Shown: piece after piece, positions 47,032 through 56,464 of the stretch
How the letters are laid out: each line of letters begins with the position of its first letter
Position numbering within the stretch: the first letter of the stretch is position 1
Source: Phyllobacterium sophorae
Lineage (GTDB): Bacteria; Pseudomonadota; Alphaproteobacteria; Rhizobiales; Rhizobiaceae
Assembly (NCBI RefSeq): GCF_003010965.1
Contig: NZ_PGGM01000002.1
Coordinates: 682,001 to 746,000 of the forward strand
DNA: 64,000 nucleotides
Reading direction: 5' to 3'
Notes under the pieces: model-generated
The model's input: the letters and a program-made list of their open reading frames with translations, nothing else
Database searches by the model: none
What the model was told of the DNA's origin: nothing
Position numbers and translations under genes: made by a program

Positions 47032-50000
47032 ATTTCTCAGACATTTTCATTCGCCGTCCGGTCCTGTCGACGGTTGTCGCTCTGATGATTATTCTCCTCG
47101 GCGCTCAGGGGCTCGTGAACCTTTCGGTTCGCGAATATCCGAAGGTCGAAGAAACGGTCATCACCATCAAAACAGCCTATGCCGGCGCCAGTGCTGATCT
47201 GATGCAGGGATTCATCTCTGCTCCTATCGCCAAGGCCGTGACGACCACGGAAAACATCGACTATGTGACGTCGTCGTCAGCCCCATCGTCGAGCACGGTC
47301 ACAGTGCAGATGAAGCTCGGCGCCAATCCGGATGCCGCGCTGACCGAAGTGATTTCCAAGGTCAACCAGGTGCGCGGCGACCTGCCCGAAGAAGCGGACG
47401 ATCCTGTCATCACCAAGGGTACAGGGCAAGACTTCGCGACCATGTATCTGGCCGTGCAGAACCCGAACATGACGAGCGAGCAGATCACCGAGTATCTGGA
47501 ACGCGTGATCCAGCCGCGCATGTCGACGATTCAAGGCGTCGCGGACGCGCAGATTCTGGGTGGCCAGGTCTTCTCCATGCGCGTGTGGATCGATCCGATC
47601 AAGCTGGCGGCGCGCAAAACGACGGCGTCGGAGGTCTTGACCGCCATCAACCAGTCGAACTTCCTGTCGGCGCCGGGCAAGGTGGAAAACCTTTATAACG
47701 CGTCGCCGATTACGTTGAAGACGACGTTGCAAACCCCGGAGGCGTTCGGCGCCATGCCGATCAAGTCCGATGGTGACAATATCGTTCGCTTGCGCGATGT
47801 AGCGCGTGTTGAACTTGGAGCTGTTAGCAAGGATACGATCGTTACGTTCAATGGGTCGAGCGGCACATTCCTTGGTATCTTTCCAACCCCTGCTGCCAAC
47901 CCGATCGACATGACGGCCGCCGTTCGCAAGGAATTGCCATCGATCCAGGCAACCCTTCCCGAAGGCATGTCCATCGTCATGCTTTACGACGCGACGGAAC
48001 AGATCAGTTCGTCAATCGATGAAGTGTTCAAGACCATCATTGAAGCCGTCCTCATTGTCGTCGCCGTGATCTTGCTCTTCCTCGGGTCTTTCCGCTCGGT
48101 CATCATTCCGGTGGTCACCATCCCGATTTCCTTGGTTGGTGTGTGTTTCTTTCTCTTTCTGCTCGGTTATTCGATCAATCTGCTTTCGCTTCTGGCTATG
48201 GTTCTGGCCATTGGTCTCGTCGTGGACGATGCCATCGTGGTTCTGGAGAATATCCATCGCCATATCGAGGAAGGACTGAGACCGCTCGACGCCGCGCTGA
48301 AAGGCATGAAGGAAATTACCGGTCCGATCGTCGCCATGACCATTACGCTGGCAGCTGTGTTCGCACCGCTCGGCTTTACGGGTGGATTGACCGGTGCCCT
48401 GTTCCGTGAGTTCGCTTTCACTCTTGCGGGCGCCGTTATCATTTCCGGTGTGGCAGCGTTGACTGTCTCGCCAATGATGTGTGCGTTGTTGTTGCGTGCG
48501 GGTGGCCACAGCCGGTTCCAGCAGATTGTTGACCGCAGTTTTGGCTGGCTCGAGGGTGCCTATGAACGGCGCGTCGCCGGTTCGCTCAATTTCCGCGCCG
48601 TGACCTTGTTTACCGTTATAGCGCTTGTCGCGCTGACCGGATTCCTGTTCACCAAGACGTCGTCCGAGCTTGCGCCGGAGGAAGATTCCGGCGCATTGTT
48701 CGCCGTCGTCAATGCGCCGCAATATGCGACGTCGGACTATACCAAGCTCTACGCCGACCAGATCGATGCGTTGACCAAGGATTTGCCCGAGCTGAAAGCC
48801 CGGTTCAATATTCTCGGCCTGGGCACGACCAACTCGGCATTCGCGATCTGGGTGTTCAAGGATTGGACGCAGCGCGACAAATCGCAAAAGCAGTTGCAGC
48901 AGGAGCTGCAGGGCATGATCAGCCCGATGGCCGGTGCTGAAGCCTTTATCTTCGCCCCGCCCACTTTGCCGGGCACCGGCGGCGGCCTGCCGATTTCCGT
49001 GGTCATCCAGTCCACCGGTCCTGCCGACAAGGTGTTCGAGGTCGCCGAGGAGATCAAAAACAAGGCGCAGGCCTCGGGTCAGTTCATCATCGTCCAGAAC
49101 TCGCTGTCCTTCAATGCTCCGCAAGTTACGGTAACCATCGATCGTGACAGGGCTTCCGCATTGGGTGTACCGGTCAGCGATATAGGACAGACGCTCGGCC
49201 TGCTTGTTGGCGGCGGCAAGATCTCGAAGTTCGACCGTGACTCCAATAGCTACGACATCATCCCGCAGGTGCCGCAGGATTATCGTTCGAATCCGGAAAA
49301 ACTCGGCCAGTATTTCGTCAAGAGTGCATCCGGCGACATGGTGCCGTTGTCGGCTGTCATCAAGGTTACCGAAAACGCATCGCCTGCAGCAATAGAACAG
49401 TTCAATCAGTTGAACTCGGCAACGATCTCTGCATTGCCATTGCCTGGTGTTACGACCGGACAGGGGCTGCAGACGGTTATCGACACAGCCACCCCTTTGA
49501 TGCCCGACGGTTTCTTCATGGACTACTCCGGTCAGTCACGTCTGGAGATCGAGCAGGGGAGCACGATCCTCATTGCTTTCCTGCTGGCCGTGGTCGTCAT
49601 CTATCTGGTGCTTGCAGCTCAGTTCGAGAGCTTCCGCGATCCATTCATCATCATGATGTCGGTTCCGCTGTCGATCTTCGGCGCGATTGTGCCGCTCAAT
49701 CTCGGATTGGGTACGCTGAATATCTACACCCAGGTGGGGCTGATCACGCTCGTCGGACTGATCACCAAGCATGGTATTCTGATGGTGGAGTTCGCCAACC
49801 AGCAGCGTGATTTGCATGGTATTTCCCGGCATGATGCCATTATTCTTGCTGCGAAGACCCGCCTGCGTCCGATCTTGATGACCACAGCGGCCATGGCGCT
49901 CGGCGTCATTCCGCTGATCACGGCGACGGGTGCGGGTGCGGCAGCCCGCTATTCGATCGGGCTGGTGATCTTCTCCGGCATTCTGGTCGGCACGATTTTT

Positions 50001-50111
50001 ACGCTCTTCGTCGTTCCGATGTTCTACACCTTCATCTCGAAGAAGGATGCGAAGACCGAAACGACTCCAGCGCCAGATGCGGGTATTGCTCCAGAGCCCA
50101 GTCATCCCTGA
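47028..50111 (+). CDS. RND (HAE1-type) multidrug efflux transporter
   Basis: 1027 residues of the proton-driven resistance-nodulation-division family in the inner membrane: 12 membrane segments and two large periplasmic loops. Signature segments are FIRRPVLSTVVALMIIL at the N terminus, VDDAIVVLENIHRHIEEG (proton relay region in the fourth segment) and the second-half LVGLITKHGILMVEFANQQR. It pairs with the adaptor directly upstream, with ATGA overlap (47028-47031). No outer-membrane factor gene is present. Confidence 0.94.
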   Translation: MNFSDIFIRRPVLSTVVALMIILLGAQGLVNLSVREYPKVEETVITIKTAYAGASADLMQGFISAPIAKAVTTTENIDYVTSSSAPSSSTVTVQMKLGANPDAALTEVISKVNQVRGDLPEEADDPVITKGTGQDFATMYLAVQNPNMTSEQITEYLERVIQPRMSTIQGVADAQILGGQVFSMRVWIDPIKLAARKTTASEVLTAINQSNFLSAPGKVENLYNASPITLKTTLQTPEAFGAMPIKSDGDNIVRLRDVARVELGAVSKDTIVTFNGSSGTFLGIFPTPAANPIDMTAAVRKELPSIQATLPEGMSIVMLYDATEQISSSIDEVFKTIIEAVLIVVAVILLFLGSFRSVIIPVVTIPISLVGVCFFLFLLGYSINLLSLLAMVLAIGLVVDDAIVVLENIHRHIEEGLRPLDAALKGMKEITGPIVAMTITLAAVFAPLGFTGGLTGALFREFAFTLAGAVIISGVAALTVSPMMCALLLRAGGHSRFQQIVDRSFGWLEGAYERRVAGSLNFRAVTLFTVIALVALTGFLFTKTSSELAPEEDSGALFAVVNAPQYATSDYTKLYADQIDALTKDLPELKARFNILGLGTTNSAFAIWVFKDWTQRDKSQKQLQQELQGMISPMAGAEAFIFAPPTLPGTGGGLPISVVIQSTGPADKVFEVAEEIKNKAQASGQFIIVQNSLSFNAPQVTVTIDRDRASALGVPVSDIGQTLGLLVGGGKISKFDRDSNSYDIIPQVPQDYRSNPEKLGQYFVKSASGDMVPLSAVIKVTENASPAAIEQFNQLNSATISALPLPGVTTGQGLQTVIDTATPLMPDGFFMDYSGQSRLEIEQGSTILIAFLLAVVVIYLVLAAQFESFRDPFIIMMSVPLSIFGAIVPLNLGLGTLNIYTQVGLITLVGLITKHGILMVEFANQQRDLHGISRHDAIILAAKTRLRPILMTTAAMALGVIPLITATGAGAAARYSIGLVIFSGILVGTIFTLFVVPMFYTFISKKDAKTETTPAPDAGIAPEPSHP

Positions 50112-50131
50112 GGCAGGCGGTAGTCAAGAAG

Positions 50132-50170
50132 AAAGCCTCCGAGCCCTAGCGGCCCGGAGGCTTTGTTTTA
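50132..50170 (+). terminator. Terminator after the RND pump gene
   Basis: AAAGCCTCCG (50132-50141) and CGGAGGCTTT (50155-50164) form a perfect 10-bp stem over a 13-base loop, followed by GTTTTAA. It separates the pump gene from the convergent GlsB gene. Confidence 0.9.
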
Positions 50171-50189
50171 ATTTGGAATTTTTGAGAAA

Positions 50190-50444
50190 TCAGGCGCGTT
50201 TAACGGCGCGAAGTATAACGAGGAGGATAACCGCCCCGATCGTTGCGGCGATGATGGCGCCGAGAATGCCGCCGCCGAGCGAGATACCGAGCGCCGGGAA
50301 AAGATAACCCGCCAGGAAGGCACCTATCACGCCAACGATCAAATCTCCGACGAGGCCAAAGCCGCCGCCGCGGACGAGTTGGCTCGCAAGCCAGCCCGCA
50401 ATCAAGCCCACCAAAAGGAAAACAAGAAGACCTTCTGCACCCAT
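50190..50444 (-). CDS. GlsB/YeaQ/YmgE-family small membrane protein
   Basis: 84 residues with three hydrophobic segments and Gly-rich turns (GLIAGWLASQLVRGGG, GDLIVGVIGAFLAGYLF, LGGGILGAIIAATIGA). The family is associated with stress responses (transglycosylase-associated proteins) but its activity is not known. The ATG at 50444 has GGAG eight bases upstream; the frame is open to 50522. Confidence 0.88.
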   Translation of the reverse strand: MGAEGLLVFLLVGLIAGWLASQLVRGGGFGLVGDLIVGVIGAFLAGYLFPALGISLGGGILGAIIAATIGAVILLVILRAVKRA

Positions 50445-50781
50445 AATGAAATCTCCATAAACCGGTTTCGCCCGCGCACAGCCCCAAAAATCAGTCGATC
50501 CCTGGAAAAGACGATGCACCATTCATCGCGTTACTGCGTCCCATGCGCGTCGAATGGAACGCAGGGCGTAGTAAGATGCTTCGCCGGCCGTGGATTCCTC
50601 AGTCCATGTTTGGCAGGAGAATCACCTTGGCAATTTTACGACGGTAAACAGAATTTGGATAACGAAACTTGTAATCAAATAAATGCGTGGTTGGGGAGCC
50701 ACAATACAAGAAACTATACCGGCAATGGTTTCCCACGACCGGCATAGTTTCCCGCACAACGAATTTCCGGACTATCGAGGA
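50445..50781. other. Intergenic region with a stem-loop
   Basis: A 337-base gap between the GlsB-family gene and the small secreted gene at 50782. The only distinct structure is a stem-loop at 50710-50751, detailed separately. The rest carries no open frame with a credible start that I could support. Confidence 0.5.
50710..50751 (-). terminator. Stem-loop downstream of the small secreted gene
   Basis: GAAACTATACCGG (50710-50722) and CCGGCATAGTTTC (50739-50751) are inverted repeats with one mismatch, over a 16-base loop. It lies 30 bases beyond the stop of the gene at 50782-50991, and the following minus-strand sequence is TTGTATTGTGG. Plausible weak terminator. Confidence 0.5.
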
Positions 50782-50991
50782 TTACTGCGTGACAGCTGGC
50801 TTCTTTACAGCGGTCTTGGCGGCGGTTCCATGCACCTTCTTCATATGATGCTTATGCGCAACCTTTTTAACTGTCGTGGTGGGGGCGGTCGTCGTTGCAG
50901 CAGGAGCGGCGCTCGCAATGGAGCTGAGAACCGGAGCCGATACAGCGAGAGCAACGGCGAGGCCGAGAGCTGTGTAGAGGGACTTTTTCAT
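50782..50991 (-). CDS. Small secreted Lys/His/Thr-rich protein
   Basis: 69 residues. A clear signal peptide (MKKSLYTALGLAVALAVSAP..., cleavage near SASAAP at about 27-29) leaves a mature peptide of about 40 residues, rich in Lys, Thr, Ala and His (KKVAHKHHMKKVHG). AAGGAAAC lies upstream of the ATG. Not recognised; a basic, possibly metal- or polyanion-binding periplasmic peptide. It shares strand and proximity with the gene at 51034. Confidence 0.7.
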   Translation of the reverse strand: MKKSLYTALGLAVALAVSAPVLSSIASAAPAATTTAPTTTVKKVAHKHHMKKVHGTAAKTAVKKPAVTQ

Positions 50992-51033
50992 GGGTCAGTT
51001 TCCTTTTGATGCGGGCTTTGGGGACGCAGTCGA

Positions 51034-51336
51034 TCAATCGGTGACCGGCTGCACACCAAGCAGCTTCAATGACTGTGCGTACGCTCTTATGCCCTGTGCC
51101 TGCTTGTTGCTTGCGCAGAATCTGGCCGCCTGTCTTTGAAGTGCTTTCGCCTTGGCCGCCCGTTTTGCCTCGGCGTGTTCGGTGATTGCGTGTTGAGCCT
51201 GTATTTGAAGTTTTCCGCAAAGTTCGATGCGGGTCGGCGTCTCGTCGGCAGCGGACTGTTCGATCGATGCGGTGAGGATCATCACACCGGTCAGGAGGGG
51301 AGCCGCAATGGTTGCGATGTTTCGAAGAAGGGCCAT
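51034..51336 (-). CDS. Small exported protein, unrecognised
   Basis: 100 residues. The N-terminal segment (about 7-27) looks like a signal peptide ending near QSAA. The mature part is helical, with Cys40 and Cys74 and an Ala/Lys/Arg-rich stretch (HAEAKRAAKAKALQRQAARFC). No strong ribosome binding site was seen before the ATG, so the start is less certain. It lies 42 bases upstream of the gene at 50782 on the same strand. Confidence 0.6.
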   Translation of the reverse strand: MALLRNIATIAAPLLTGVMILTASIEQSAADETPTRIELCGKLQIQAQHAITEHAEAKRAAKAKALQRQAARFCASNKQAQGIRAYAQSLKLLGVQPVTD

Positions 51337-51570
51337 TTTTGAGCTACGAAGTAATCCCGTTTCAATCAGTCATGCCAAGTTCGACACGCTCTTTATCCGG
51401 CATGACTGTTGCCTCGGTTTTTCTGCATTGTTGAGTTTTGTTTCTGGATTGTTTCCGGACCAACGATCCCAAAAAATTGCGTGGCTTTTCGAATGGGATC
51501 GTGCGTAAAAACAAGGAGTTGGATTGCGCCCAAAGGCAAAGCGCAAAGCCGTCGCCACCGGGAAATGAGC

Positions 51571-52287
51571 ATGAAATCCGAAGCGCATATTCTGATTGTC
51601 GATGACGACGAGGCCATTCGTGATCTCCTGCATGAGTTCTTGAAGAAGCGTGGCATGCGCGTCTCGGTTGCAAGGGACAGTGAGGAAATGCAGGACGTCC
51701 TTGCGCGCACACCGATCGATCTTCTGATTTTGGACGTTATGCTTCCGGGCAAGAGCGGCATGGAAATCTGCCGGGAGATCAGGATGCATTCGCGCATCCC
51801 TATCATCATGTTGACCGCCATTACGGAAACAACCGACCGGGTCGTCGGGTTGGAAATGGGTGCGGATGATTATGTCTCCAAGCCGTTTGACCCCAGGGAA
51901 TTGCTCGCGCGGGTGAGGGCGGTGCTGCGCCGCCTGGATACGTCGGCGCCGGACCGGAGAATGGAACCTCAGATTCACAAATTCGCCGGTTGGACCATGG
52001 ATTGCGCGCGGCGAAGACTTGTCTCGCCCGATGCCGTGCGCGTGGAACTCACGACAGCCGAATTCAACCTGCTAGAAGCATTGGTGAAGAGCTCGCAACG
52101 GATGCTGAGCCGCGATCAATTGCAGGAGCTGGCGGGAAGCAGCGCCGCCTATGGTTATGATCGCAGCGTCGATATTCTCATCAGCCGCCTCCGCCGGAAG
52201 ATGGAGGATGATTCGCGCTCGCCGAAACTTATTCTCACAATCCGCAGCGGCGGTTATCAATTCGTTCCGGAAGTCACCTCGGAATGA
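51571..52287 (+). CDS. OmpR/PhoB-type response regulator
   Basis: 238 residues. The receiver domain has the acidic pocket DDDE near residue 11 and the phospho-acceptor Asp55 in LDVMLPG; the winged-helix DNA-binding domain covers about 135-235. The ATG at 51571 has GGGA seven bases upstream; the in-frame ATG at 51565 is nearly as likely, and the frame is open to 51409. Its stop overlaps the kinase start as ATGA. Confidence 0.93.
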   Translation: MKSEAHILIVDDDEAIRDLLHEFLKKRGMRVSVARDSEEMQDVLARTPIDLLILDVMLPGKSGMEICREIRMHSRIPIIMLTAITETTDRVVGLEMGADDYVSKPFDPRELLARVRAVLRRLDTSAPDRRMEPQIHKFAGWTMDCARRRLVSPDAVRVELTTAEFNLLEALVKSSQRMLSRDQLQELAGSSAAYGYDRSVDILISRLRRKMEDDSRSPKLILTIRSGGYQFVPEVTSE

Positions 52288-53696
52288 AACGCTTCCTGCC
52301 TCAATCATTGCCGAGCTGGATCCTGCTCATTCTGATTGCCGGACTTCTGACCACACAAGTCGCCACGCTTTCGATCGTTTCGCGTGACAGGACTGAAAGC
52401 AACGACGTGCTTGAGCTTTTCCGGTTGAGCGAGCGTGCCTATACCTTGGTCAAGGTCCTCTACGCGGCGCCGGGGCCTGAAAGAAAGCAGCTCGCTGCCG
52501 CGTTGTCCAATAGCGCCAATCCGCTCTCGATGTCCGATCAACCAGCGGTGACTTCGGTCATCGCCGCTGATGACAGCCTTGCGGAGCTTGAGGACGTTCT
52601 GGTCGCGCGGCTGCAGGAGTTCGGCGTGACAGATGCCCGGATCCGCCGTGTTTCGGCCAGAGTCCCCACCAACACTGCACCCGGCCCCGGCGCGCCTGAT
52701 CCTGACGCCGGTTTGATCGAACGGCAACTATCCGCTTTGGCGGAAGACTTCAGCCAAAGCGACGGGCTCGCTGCGTCAATCAAGTTCAAGGATGGTCAAT
52801 GGCTGAACTTTGTCACACCGATTGCACCTGTGAACCCGATATTCACTGCGCAGACGCTGCCACTGTTCATCTCCGTGGCCGCCATTGTCATTGCCATGTC
52901 AATCTGGGCGATGCGCCGGCTGACGGCCCCGTACACCGCGCTCGAGCAAGCGGTCAAACGCATCGGTGAAGACGTCAAGTCGCCGCCTCTGCCTGAATTT
53001 GGCAGCAGTGAATACAAATCGGCGGCAAGGGCGGTGAATGCCATGCAGGCACAATTGAAGGAATATGTAGCCGACCGCGAGCAGCTGGCGGCGGCACTCG
53101 CTCATGATCTGCGAACGCCGCTAACGCGCATCCGCCTGCGTCTCGAGCTTTTGCGCAAATCCCCTCTGCGCCAATCGCTGACGCACGACCTGAACGATAT
53201 CGAAGCCATTTCACGATCGGTTATCGATTTCGCAACTTATGAGATCGTCGACGAGGAACAGGAGAAGATCGATTTCTGGTCGCTCGTCGACTCGGTCACT
53301 GACAACTATCCGCAGGTTTCGTTCGACAAGCCAGCGCGCGCCTCACGCCGGCTGATTTGCATGGGTAGACCGATCGCTCTGCGGCGCTGCGTCACCAATC
53401 TGGTGGACAATGCGGTGACCTATGGCGGGAAGGCACATATCAGCCTGGCACCAAGTGGAGGCGACATCCTGCTGACAATCCATGATGAGGGCCCTGGCAT
53501 CCCGCAGGCAAAGCTGGACGAGGTGTTTCAGCCGTTCCGGCGGGTCGAAAGCTCCCGCAACCGGCAAACGGGTGGCTTCGGCCTTGGTCTGACGATCGCG
53601 CGCAATATTGCACGCCGTTGCGGAGGGGATATCAAACTGGAGAATGATGTGAAGGGCGGCCTGAGGGCTGAACTGCGAATTCCTCGCATTGCCTGA
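52284..53696 (+). CDS. Sensor histidine kinase
   Basis: 470 residues. Two membrane segments (about 12-32 and 193-212) flank a periplasmic sensor domain of about 160 residues, followed by a HAMP domain, the dimerisation/His-phosphotransfer domain with His274 in LAHDLRTPLTR, and the catalytic domain with N box LVDNAVTYGG, DEGPGIP and GGFGLGLTIARNIA. It pairs with the response regulator upstream. The periplasmic domain is not recognised, so the signal is unknown. Confidence 0.93.
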   Translation: MKRFLPQSLPSWILLILIAGLLTTQVATLSIVSRDRTESNDVLELFRLSERAYTLVKVLYAAPGPERKQLAAALSNSANPLSMSDQPAVTSVIAADDSLAELEDVLVARLQEFGVTDARIRRVSARVPTNTAPGPGAPDPDAGLIERQLSALAEDFSQSDGLAASIKFKDGQWLNFVTPIAPVNPIFTAQTLPLFISVAAIVIAMSIWAMRRLTAPYTALEQAVKRIGEDVKSPPLPEFGSSEYKSAARAVNAMQAQLKEYVADREQLAAALAHDLRTPLTRIRLRLELLRKSPLRQSLTHDLNDIEAISRSVIDFATYEIVDEEQEKIDFWSLVDSVTDNYPQVSFDKPARASRRLICMGRPIALRRCVTNLVDNAVTYGGKAHISLAPSGGDILLTIHDEGPGIPQAKLDEVFQPFRRVESSRNRQTGGFGLGLTIARNIARRCGGDIKLENDVKGGLRAELRIPRIA

Positions 53697-53818
53697 ATAA
53701 AAAGCTAAACGGCGAGCGTTGCGGCCAAACGGAGGCGAGTCGAGATTGGTCCGGGGGCCTGGTGGGCAACTACTCAGGTTAGCGACAGAAGCGTAATGGC
53801 TTGATTTGTTTTGTATTG

Positions 53819-53894
53819 TGGTGAGCGCGCAGGGATTCGAACCCTGGACCTACTGATTAAAAGTCAGTTGCTCTACCGGCTGAGCTACGCGCTC
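53819..53894 (-). tRNA. tRNA-Lys (anticodon TTT)
   Basis: Minus strand. The acceptor arms GAGCGCG and CGCGCTC, the D arm GCTC...GAGC, the anticodon arm ACTGA-CTTTTAA-TCAGT and the T arm CAGGG-TTCGAAT-CCCTG all fit. The anticodon is TTT. CCA is encoded at the 3' end (53819-53821), discriminator A at 53822. Length 76 with CCA. Confidence 0.97.
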
Positions 53895-53933
53895 CCAAGG
53901 AAGCCAGTTCGCTGGCCTCGGGAAGTGCGGCGG

Positions 53934-53962
53934 AACATAGGTGCGACTTGCCAATCGGTCAA
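53934..53962 (-). promoter_or_regulatory. Promoter of tRNA-Lys
   Basis: On the minus strand TTGACC (53962-53957) and TATGTT (53939-53934) are separated by exactly 17 bases. Transcription would start near 53927, giving a leader of about 33 bases that includes a small GCCAG/CTGGC hairpin (53902-53915). Confidence 0.75.
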
Positions 53963-54165
53963 CAGCTATTGTGCATAGTTTTCGCAACAAAAAGCGTTGT
54001 TTTTGCTCGTTTCGCTAATTTTCGTTCGAAGGCGGCAATAAACATGCGGTCATACCAACCGGGGAGCGCCGGGATAAGGCCGAACTGGCGAAAAGGTGAT
54101 TGGAATTCCCGAGGGATTCGGCTTAATCCGGCCCACAAGACGAAAATGCCAATGAAGGAGCGCGG

Positions 54166-54912
54166 ATGGCGCTTGATGTTTCCTATCTGACCGCAGCTGG
54201 CGCCGGGGCCCTGTCGTTTCTTTCACCTTGCGTGCTGCCGCTGGTTCCGCCCTATCTCTGCTACATGGCTGGCGTGACTGTCGAGGATTTTCGTTCCGAT
54301 CAGACCGCAGCGCGAATCTCACCGGTGCGGCAGGCACTTCTGCTGTCATCGCTGGGCTTTGTTCTGGGTTTTTCCACGGTTTTTGTGCTGCTCGGTGCAG
54401 GCGCTTCAACGATCGGCGGATTCCTGCGGATGTGGCAGCAGGAAATCGGCATAGCGGCCGGCATCGTTATCATTTTGATGGGGCTCAATTTTCTCGGCGT
54501 ATTCCGGCTGGCATTTCTATCGCGCGAGGCGAGGTTTCAAACGCAAGGGGCGCCCGCCAATCCGTTTGCCGCCTATGTGATGGGGCTCGCCTTTGCATTT
54601 GGGTGGACACCGTGCATCGGCCCGGTGCTGGGTCCCATATTGGCGCTGGCCGGCGCGCGCGACACGGTGGCCGATGGTGCTTTGCTGCTTGCCGTCTATT
54701 CGCTGGGTCTTGGCATCCCATTCATTATTGCCGCGCTGTTTTCGGGCATGTTCATGCGATTCCTCGCCAGATTCCGCACGCATCTCGGCAAAGTGGAAAA
54801 GGTAATGGGCGGACTGCTGGTGCTGACAGGTATTCTGTTCCTGACAGGCGGCTTGCAGACATTCTCGTTCTGGCTCCTCGAAACATTTCCCATCCTCGGT
54901 CAACTCGGCTAA
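54166..54912 (+). CDS. CcdA/DsbD-type cytochrome c biogenesis protein
   Basis: 248-residue inner-membrane protein with about six segments. Conserved cysteine-bearing motifs are SPCVLPLVPPYLCYMAG in the first segment and GWTPCIGPVLGP in the fourth. Such proteins carry electrons from cytoplasmic thioredoxin to periplasmic thiol proteins. GAAGGAG lies before the ATG. It precedes glmU by 85 bases. Confidence 0.92.
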   Translation: MALDVSYLTAAGAGALSFLSPCVLPLVPPYLCYMAGVTVEDFRSDQTAARISPVRQALLLSSLGFVLGFSTVFVLLGAGASTIGGFLRMWQQEIGIAAGIVIILMGLNFLGVFRLAFLSREARFQTQGAPANPFAAYVMGLAFAFGWTPCIGPVLGPILALAGARDTVADGALLLAVYSLGLGIPFIIAALFSGMFMRFLARFRTHLGKVEKVMGGLLVLTGILFLTGGLQTFSFWLLETFPILGQLG

Positions 54913-54997
54913 ACAGACGGAAGTTTCCATGTTGGAAACCAATGGCGTGTCATGGTCCGGCACGATATTTTAGTCAAAACTGATCTGGAAGTCCGAC

Positions 54998-56359
54998 ATG
55001 ACATCACGTTCCTGCCTCACGGTTATTCTCGCTGCCGGTGAAGGTACGCGCATGAAATCCTCCCTGCCAAAGGTACTCCATACCATTGCCGGCCTGCCGA
55101 TTGTCGCCCACGTGGCCAAGGCTGTGCATGGCGCGGGTGGTAGCGATATCGCCCTTGTGGTTGGCAACGGTGCCGATCAGGTCGAGGCTGCAGTGCGATC
55201 GGTGACCGCCAATGTAACGGTGCACGAGCAGGCCGAGCGGCTGGGAACTGCCCATGCCGTGCTTGCAGCACGCGAAGCCATCATGCGCGGTTACGACGAC
55301 ATTCTGGTGGTCTTTGGTGACACGCCGCTGGTTGAAACGGCCGCTCTCGAACAGGCGAGGACCAAGCTCGCCGCCGGTGCAGATATTGTCGTCATGGGTT
55401 TCCGGCCGACAGTGCCGAATGGTTATGGCCGCCTCATAGAACAGGATGGTCGTCTGGTTGCGATCCGCGAGGAGAAAGACGCGAGCGAGGCGGAGAGGAA
55501 GATCGGCCTTTGCAATGGCGGGCTGATGGCGCTGCGTGGCGATGGTGCGCTTGAGCTGCTGGAGAAGATCACCAACAACAACGCCAAAGGCGAATATTAC
55601 CTCACCGACGTTGTCGAGATTGCCAACGCAGCGGGAAAGTCGGTCGTCGCTATCGAGATTTCACCGGACAATGTGATCGGCATCAACACGCGCGTCGAAC
55701 TTGCCGAAGCCGAGGCAATCTGGCAGACGCGCAAGCGCCGTGACATGATGCTGGCCGGCGTTACCATGCGGGCGCCGGAAACGGTGTTCTTCGCGCACGA
55801 TACGCTTATTGAAGCCGACGTAATACTTGAGCCCAACATCATCTTTGGACCAAAAGTCTCGATAGCGAGCGGCGCGGTGATCCATGCCTTTTCCTATTTC
55901 GAAGGCGCGAAGATCGGACCTGACGCCAATGTCGGCCCTTTCGCCCGGCTGCGGCCGGGTGCGGATCTTGCAGCAAAGTCCAAGGTTGGCAATTTCGTTG
56001 AGGTGAAGAATGCAAAGGTCGGTGTCGGTGCCAAGGTCAACCACCTGACCTATATCGGCGACGCAGTTGTGGGCGCTTCGGCAAACATCGGCGCCGGCGC
56101 GATCACTTGCAATTATGATGGCTATAACAAGCACCTGACCGAGATCGGGGCCAATGTTTTCATCGGTTCCAATTCGTCGCTGGTGGCGCCCGTTTCCATC
56201 GGCGATAATGCGTATATCGCCTCGGGCAGCGTGATAACGGCAAACGTTCCAGCGGAAGCTCTGGCCTTTGGCAGGGCACGGCAGGAGGTCAAAGAGGGGC
56301 GGGCTACACAATTGCGGGCACGCTATGCGGCGCAAAAGTTAGCCAAGAAGGCTGAATAG
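54998..56359 (+). CDS. glmU: Bifunctional GlcN-1-P acetyltransferase / GlcNAc-1-P uridylyltransferase
   Basis: 453 residues. The uridylyltransferase domain starts [15 protein letters not shown], with the nucleotide-binding loop. The C-terminal left-handed beta-helix domain (about 240-430) has hexapeptide repeats and [14 protein letters not shown]. It makes UDP-GlcNAc for peptidoglycan and lipopolysaccharide. It is followed by glmS, the first enzyme of the route. Confidence 0.97.
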   Translation: MTSRSCLTVILAAGEGTRMKSSLPKVLHTIAGLPIVAHVAKAVHGAGGSDIALVVGNGADQVEAAVRSVTANVTVHEQAERLGTAHAVLAAREAIMRGYDDILVVFGDTPLVETAALEQARTKLAAGADIVVMGFRPTVPNGYGRLIEQDGRLVAIREEKDASEAERKIGLCNGGLMALRGDGALELLEKITNNNAKGEYYLTDVVEIANAAGKSVVAIEISPDNVIGINTRVELAEAEAIWQTRKRRDMMLAGVTMRAPETVFFAHDTLIEADVILEPNIIFGPKVSIASGAVIHAFSYFEGAKIGPDANVGPFARLRPGADLAAKSKVGNFVEVKNAKVGVGAKVNHLTYIGDAVVGASANIGAGAITCNYDGYNKHLTEIGANVFIGSNSSLVAPVSIGDNAYIASGSVITANVPAEALAFGRARQEVKEGRATQLRARYAAQKLAKKAE

Positions 56360-56464
56360 GCACGCCTTTTGTTCGAATAGAATTCTGAGATGATAAGTGT
56401 TTCACTGCAAACTTGATTCTGACGCTGGCTAGAGCCGAGAAATTCTGGGGTATTGGAGTAATTC

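Noticed and set aside
48012-49124. A 370-codon minus-strand frame opposite the RND pump.
   Set aside because: Rich in His, Gln and Arg, as expected for the complement of a hydrophobic membrane-protein gene; no motifs.
54923-54939. A GTTTCC/GGAAAC hairpin after the CcdA-like gene as a terminator.
   Set aside because: Six-bp stem without a following T-run; too weak to call.
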